Shown here piece by piece: positions 58,710 to 64,000 of a DNA stretch of 64,000 bases (positions are counted from its first letter, which is position 1; every line of letters begins with the position of its first letter). The translations under genes were made by a program, and so were the position numbers. Origin of the DNA: Alitta virens (lineage: Eukaryota; Annelida; Polychaeta; Phyllodocida; Nereididae); the NCBI GenBank assembly GCA_932294295.1, contig OW028584.1, positions 4,480,907-4,544,906 of the forward strand, written 5' to 3'. A model generated the notes under the pieces. It was not told where the DNA came from. It did not search any database and worked only from the letters and a program-made list of their open reading frames with translations.

Positions 58710-61700
58710 TTACACAGGTTCTGCAGCCCTTGCAAGGTGAGCATCTGCACCCTTATCGAGGAATATCCCTTCAATGTCTGAAAATGACCTTTTCATGCAC
58801 AAGTCATTCTCCCATCTTATTTTTCCTGCTAATATCCAAAGTAATGGAGTCACTGAGTGTTTATCTCTGGCATTCACATTCTCAGTTGTAGTGAGATTCA
58901 GAAAGAGGGCCAATAGTTTGTCTGCTGCATCTGGATGTTCAGAAATGCCTTCTGATAGGATATGCAGAGGAGTCCTCCCATCACAGTCTATGGCATTCAC
59001 ATTCTCAGTTGTAGTGAGATTAGGAAAGAGGGGCAATAGTTTGTCTGCTGCATCTGGATGTTCAGAAATGCCTTTTGTTAGGATATGCAGAGAAGTCCGC
59101 CCATCACAGTCTATGGCATTCACACTCTCAGTTGTAGTGAGATTAGGAAAGAGGGGCAATAGTTTGTCCGCTGCATCTGGATGTTCAGAAATGCCTTTTG
59201 CTAGGATATGCAGAGAAGTCCTCCCATCACAGTCTATGGCATTCACATTCTCAGTTGTAGTGAGATTCGGAAAGAGGGGCAATAGTTTGTCTGCTGCATC
59301 TGGATGTTCAGAAATGCCTTTTGCTCGGATATGCAGAGGAGTCCTCCCATCACAGTCTGTGGCATTCACACTCTCAGGTGTTGTGAGATTAGGAAAGAGG
59401 GGCAATAGTTTGTCTGCTGCATCTGAATGTTCAGAAATGCCTTTTGCTAGGATATGCAGAGGAGTCCTCCCATCACAGTCTATGGCATTCACATTCTCAG
59501 GTGTTGTGAGATTAGGAAAGAGGGGCAATAGTTTGTCTGCTGCATCTGGATGTTCAGAAATGCCTTTTGCTAGGATATGCAGAGGAGTCCTCCCATCACA
59601 GTCTATGGCATTCACACTCTCAGTTGTAGTGAGATTAGGAAAGAGGGGCAATAGTTTGTCTGCTGCATCTGGATGTTCAGAAATGCCTTTTGTTAGGATA
59701 TGCAGAGAAGTCCTCCCATCACAGTCTATGGCATTCACACTTTCAGTTGTAGTGAGATTAGGAAAGAGGGGCAATAGTTTGTCTGCTGCATCTGGATGTT
59801 CAGAAATGCCTTTTGCTAGGATATGCAGAGGAGTCCTCCCATCACAGTCTGTGGCATTCACATTCTCAGGTGTTGTGAGATTAGGAAAGAGGGGCAATAG
59901 TTTGTCTGCTGCATCTGGATGTTCAGAAATGCCTTTTGCTAGGATATGCAGAGGAGTCCTCCCATGTTCATCAGGCACGTCAAGTAGGGTAGGCTTTTCC
60001 CCAATTACCATGGTAACAGTTCTGTGACATTGCTCAGAGAAGTCAGCTGGCCCTTCTTGGAGGAGATATTTCCAATGCCAGTTGAGCAATGCATGCAGCA
60101 CAGTACCATTTCGTTCCTTGAGGTTGAGACATAGGAAGTCCATCAATGCACAAGTTAGATGCTCTGTGTTGGCAAGGATGGGGAATATTCCCTGGACAAG
60201 TTTGTGCAGAGGAGATTCATCTGGACCTTCTGGTATCCATGTTGGATCTGCCCCTTCATTAACCAGCAATGTCAAAATATCGATCAGTTGATGAGTCCAT
60301 TGGAATGTCCACTCATCCACTTCAGATATATACCTTGCACTCATAATGAGATGCCCCATACACTCTGTCCTGAATGTAAATAATTTTTGTTGCTATTATC
60401 ATGAAAAATAACATATTTAACTCTGAGCATGCAATGTTATTACATTTGACACCATCTATAGCTGTAGCAAATACACCAATGCTGGAAATTGTGGCTATAA
60501 ACTGACTGAAATTATTGCAAGTATGGATTGATAATTTATTACTATCAACCATTTTAAGGACACTCAATTCAGAGATCCAGTATGATCAAACTGTTGACTG
60601 GGTTTGATATATTTCTTCTGAATTGAACCCATTCTGTTTTCATTGCAATAAAATGGGCTGTGCAGATAGTTACAATAGTCCTAAAATAAATTTCAGTAGT
60701 TTTGTGTGTAGCTATTTACCAAAGAGAGATAAAATCAAAACCAGATAAGAAGCAATAACCAACATAGATTTGATTATAATTCCATGTAGTGCATGGTCAT
60801 GGTGTATAATATATTTTTTTACAGCATCACAAGAAGGACATGTTAATAAAATAGCAGAACGTTTTGATAAGCTGAAGCATGACTCTTGAAAAGAAGTATA
60901 TTTACAGATGAGAGGCCTATTTTGCACGGAAATAATAAATTTTGGCCAAATATTTATTTTTTGAAATTTAGGTTCATCAAGAAAGAATGGCACTGAACAA
61001 TGTTTGAATATATTCTCTCCAGAAAATTAACAATTGCAAAAATTAATTAATCAAATCATAGGAAAACCACAACCATCATAGGCACAGATGGGTTACCTTA
61101 TTGAAATGGATGCATCTGTTGTCATCAATATCTGTAAAATAAATCAATATTTATTTTTATTTATTTTCTTCATCATTATTTCATAACTAAGAAGATAGAA
61201 TATAACTTGAACCCTTCTTATATATTTCCTTCATTACATTACATTTGATGTGCTGCAGAAATTCATCAGGAGCCAAATCATGAATAATTTACTTTTGCAT
61301 AACCGAGAAAGTACCCCAAAAAAACCCATCATTTTTATCAGTAAAATTTCAAAAATGGAAAGCAAAAGTATACGCCTGTTTGAATTTCTTAAGTTTGCAG
61401 AATGCAAATTTATAATGCACTCTCTACACAGTCATGTCTCGCTATGATGGACTTCATTTATCCCTATAGCTGCCAATGTCTCACTATGCAAACTGTTTGA
61501 GACACATAAGCCTATTTTGTCTATGTTATACTGCTGCATATATGCGAATGATTCTTTATAATGAGCAAAAGCTTTGGGAGCTTAGGTGTTTGGTATAGCC
61601 TGTCGAAAAATGTAATATTTTGCTTGTGTTTACCACAATTATTGCCATGAAATCTTCTTGATGCTTTGCAAATACTTCTAGACTCTCTACATCCCTCATT

Positions 61701-62690
61701 TGATGCACTAAGCGAGTAAAAGGCCCATCATGTGCTGTGTGTGAAATTGTGTTGTATACATCTGACATAACCTGCAAATGACAAAATGAATAACTATTAA
61801 TAAAGACAACATATTTCATGTGATCTTTCGAAAAGAACCACTAAGCAGGAATTGAAACATATGAAATAATATCAAATCAAATCTATTCCACCTACAATTA
61901 AAAAAATGTATAGCTAGCGGATGTCACTGGCCTATACATATGCTCTAATGGATAGCCAAATAATACAGATGATTAGAATTATATCTTAGATTATATAAGG
62001 GTTACCTTCTGGAGCAAATTTGTAAAGTACAAAATACGTAAAGTTGCTTTGGGATCTTTTACAGCAATCCATGGTTTATTTTCAAAGTATTTTCAACACA
62101 CAAAAAGCCTTTATTATTTCCCAAGATACATTTTTGGTCGTTTCAGTGAGAAATTAAAATGCGTTTCTCAACAACTCAGATGGTCTTACCTGGATAATTT
62201 TCACATAATAAGTAGATTCAATCAAGAGACCTGCTTTGCCAACCATCTCCACCAACAGTTCAGGTTCCTGGGTGAGAATGTCATATCCATCATTTCTCAC
62301 GATGTCCAATATTTTCTCGCCATTTTTGTTCAAGTGCTCTGGTTTTTTCAGTTTTGATAATTTCTTTCTGAACTCACGAGCCCTGCAGAACAATGATTAA
62401 AAGAAGAACTTTACTTTTCAAAAGTTTCAAGAAAATAATAACAAATATATCCAAAGATAAATTATTTATATTCTAATGTACAATGTTACTGGGGGAAAAT
62501 GAAACTTAATCGGATCATATAATGCCATACTACAAATAGTTGGTCTGTAAACATTGACAAGACAATCAACAAATCTTTGTAGATCATGGTGACATTGTAG
62601 GTCTCGATTATTTACCTAAGAAATATTTTTTAAGCTAGAAAGTCATTTCCCGTGATACCTTTCCTCTTGTGTTGATTGTTGATTCCCCAT
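58710..62690 (-). CDS. Gene 2: predicted myristoylated ARM/ankyrin-repeat protein
   Basis: Five-exon model of 685 aa: 62690-62659, 62382-62190, 61771-61634, 61131-61097 and 60369-58710. Every junction has GT/AG ends and phases fit, including a 35-nt exon (ttttacag to aataag|gtaacc). The ATG has a good context (caaagATGG) and an in-frame TGA upstream. The protein begins MGNQQSTQEE, an N-myristoylation consensus with Gly2 and Ser6, predicting membrane attachment. Residues 12-260 are helical (ILDIVRNDGYDIL, LEVFAKHQEDFMAII, CMGHLIMSARY), suggesting ARM/HEAT-like units. Nine 41-residue ankyrin units (DGRTPLHILAKGISEH core) follow from about residue 267, then a degenerate tenth. The stop TAA lies within a possible donor (cct|gtgtaa), so further exons are conceivable. 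AATAAA occurs at 58139-58134. Function unknown; the architecture resembles gene 1 without the nucleotidyltransferase motif. Confidence 0.85.
58845..59972 (-). repeat. 123-bp in-frame tandem repeats coding for ankyrin units
   Basis: Nine units of 123 bp differ from each other by only a few bases (for example ctatggcattcaca versus ctgtggcattcaca). The protein variants are limited to P/S, A/T, P/T and N/S alternations. Such uniformity indicates recent expansion or gene conversion. Because 123 is a multiple of three, a long open frame also appears on the opposite strand. Confidence 0.95.
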
Positions 62691-62759
62691 CTTTGCCAAG
62701 AACAACTTGAACCATCAACAGAGTGAATCCAGTCGTTTGGGGAGTCTCCCTCTCACTGT

Positions 62760-63835
62760 GTGTTGTACTTCATGACTAATGCTATGTTCTCTGCAGGAAA
62801 AGTGTTCACTTGCATAATTCCATTACAAGCGGTGTATGCTCTTTTTCTGTACCATCCCACATTCCCACAAATGTCCCTTTTCAGGAAAATACAGACGATT
62901 CTGAAATCATGGAAAGGTTTGTAATACTATAGCACTGGCAAAGCAAAAGATGAATAATTATCATTCATACTGATCTGGGACAAGATTGACAAACATGTAT
63001 ATACCTCCATGGTCTGGTGTAAAAGTAGAGTGATCTGTTTGTTAAATCTTTGACATTTTTTTTTTCTTAGTTTGAGATAAGAAACAAAAGATATCTGCTG
63101 GAAACCACATATATATGTCATTAGATATGTGTCAACTTATTTACAGATTGATTGATAATTTGACTTTTTTTTTGCCATCCCAGATAAAAGCTATCTGATG
63201 AAGAAAATGTATGTGTCATCAGATAAGTGTCTACTGATTTTGAAGGTGACCTTCATCTAACCTTCAGTTAAATTCAGGTCATATCCCTAAGTACCTGAAA
63301 TTTTGTGTGAGTTTCTTTTTTAGCTTTTTTCTAGAATTCTACAATGACCATTAATCACTGCCTTTAAAATCCCATTTGCATTTGGTTTGAGTGGAGCATA
63401 TTAGAGGATCAACTCAGTTCCTCAATGCCATTGTTGAGGTTGAACCCACAATCATGCATGTATGAGTCCCAACACATTCTCTAGAACTCGGCATCCACTC
63501 CAATTCTTCAACTTTCCCATGACCAAGGGCCATAATATCCTTAACAATGATGGGTTCACAAGTTTTCTGAAGAGTCTTGTACAATCAGATGCTGGCCCAC
63601 TTCATTCACAGATATATAAGACTGTACAATTAAAAAGATAATAAAATAATTAAAAGCAGTAATGGAAGTGGGGGGGGGGGGGGCGAAAAATAGGCGGAGC
63701 AATGCTACAGCTTCCCCAACGTCATTGTTATATAATTCTTCATTTTGAATTTTTACTCAACAATATTTTTTCATTTTACAGGTATAGCCTTTGAAATGTT
63801 GGTCCTAGGTTCAGGTAGTCCGAAGAAACCCACCC
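62760..63835. other. 5' flank of gene 2, no further exon supported
   Basis: No TATA box or additional exon could be supported. At 63186-63235 and 63085-63125 the short stretch 'atatctg'/'ctatctgatg' is repeated. A poly-G tract (63670-63684) followed by 'aggcggagcaatgctacagc' looks like a transposon fragment. Confidence 0.4.
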
Positions 63836-63839
63836 AATC

Positions 63840-64000
63840 AGGAATCTGATATCATAGTGATCTCACAGCGATCTCATTGCTGATCTCATCACACAAGATA
63901 ATTATGAGACCACTGTGAGATCAATCTGCAAGCACATATTGATCTCACAGCGATCTGGACATTTGACATCAACCTGTGAGATCATGTTGATGTCTTTGTG
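63840..64000. repeat. Array of GATCTCACAGCGATCTCA words (runs off the window)
   Basis: GATCTCACAGCGATCT occurs at 63861 and about 63945, with ctgatctcatcaca, ctgtgagatcaa and ctgtgagatcat in complement. At least eight half-words lie in 150 bp. It looks like the subterminal part of another word-built element. Confidence 0.7.

Noticed and set aside
58774..60027. 417-codon open frame on the plus strand
   Set aside because: It is antisense to the ankyrin repeats of gene 2; because the unit is 123 bp (divisible by three), an open antisense frame is carried through every copy. It has no start context, splice signals or known domain.

Overview
The window looks like nuclear DNA of an animal, most plausibly a marine invertebrate deuterostome (echinoderm or hemichordate grade). 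This is inferred from AT-rich sequence with long poly-G/poly-C runs, spliced genes with GT/AG introns, TATA/CRE-type promoter sequence, dense DNA transposons, tRNA-derived SINEs, a LINE relic and a Mab-21-type domain. Species cannot be fixed from sequence alone. Unique coding sequence is sparse; most of the window is repeats.

Genes. Two multi-exon genes on the minus strand could be reconstructed with splice phases that fit. Gene 1 (28322-26613) has two exons and encodes 419 aa: an N-terminal helical region, ankyrin repeats, and the first catalytic motif of a Mab-21/cGAS-like nucleotidyltransferase, where the reading frame stops. Gene 2 (62690-58710) has five exons and encodes 685 aa: an N-myristoylation-type start (MGNQQS), an ARM/HEAT-like helical region and nine almost identical 41-residue ankyrin units. 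At the left edge, two diverged copies of a C-terminal Mab-21 exon (1455-1121 and 5200-4747) lie in a ~1.5-kb segmental duplication. The locus therefore looks like part of a multicopy ankyrin/Mab-21 family, a class that includes cGAS-like innate immune receptors. An orphan pair of coding exons (41367-40873), a PHD-finger relic (44599-44811) and a possible spliced non-coding transcript (50105-56515) complete the gene content.

Mobile DNA. 0-8 kb: segmental duplication and an 8-bp-TSD hAT-like element. 8-21 kb: SINE scraps, dispersed repeat families, a second hAT-like element and a LINE reverse-transcriptase relic. 21-26.4 kb: G-rich element, word arrays, and a perfect-looking 1167-bp tandem duplication caught in a nested insertion. 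29-39 kb: Tc1/mariner remnants, hairpins and foldback elements. 41-52 kb: a pogo-type end, word clusters, a 3.9-kb TIR element and a two-level nest of elements. 54-56 kb: word arrays with two SINEs.

The most unusual pattern is a group of terminal-inverted-repeat or foldback elements built from irregularly spaced copies of a short (about 9-14 bp) CpG-containing word. Each family uses its own word (for example TGCGGACCA, AAACGGCTACA, GTCAAGTCGTC, GCCGAACCG, GATCTCACAGCG). Three of them can be delimited by 8-12-bp target-site duplications. This points to hAT- or Mutator-like mobilisation of an architecture that standard repeat classes describe poorly.
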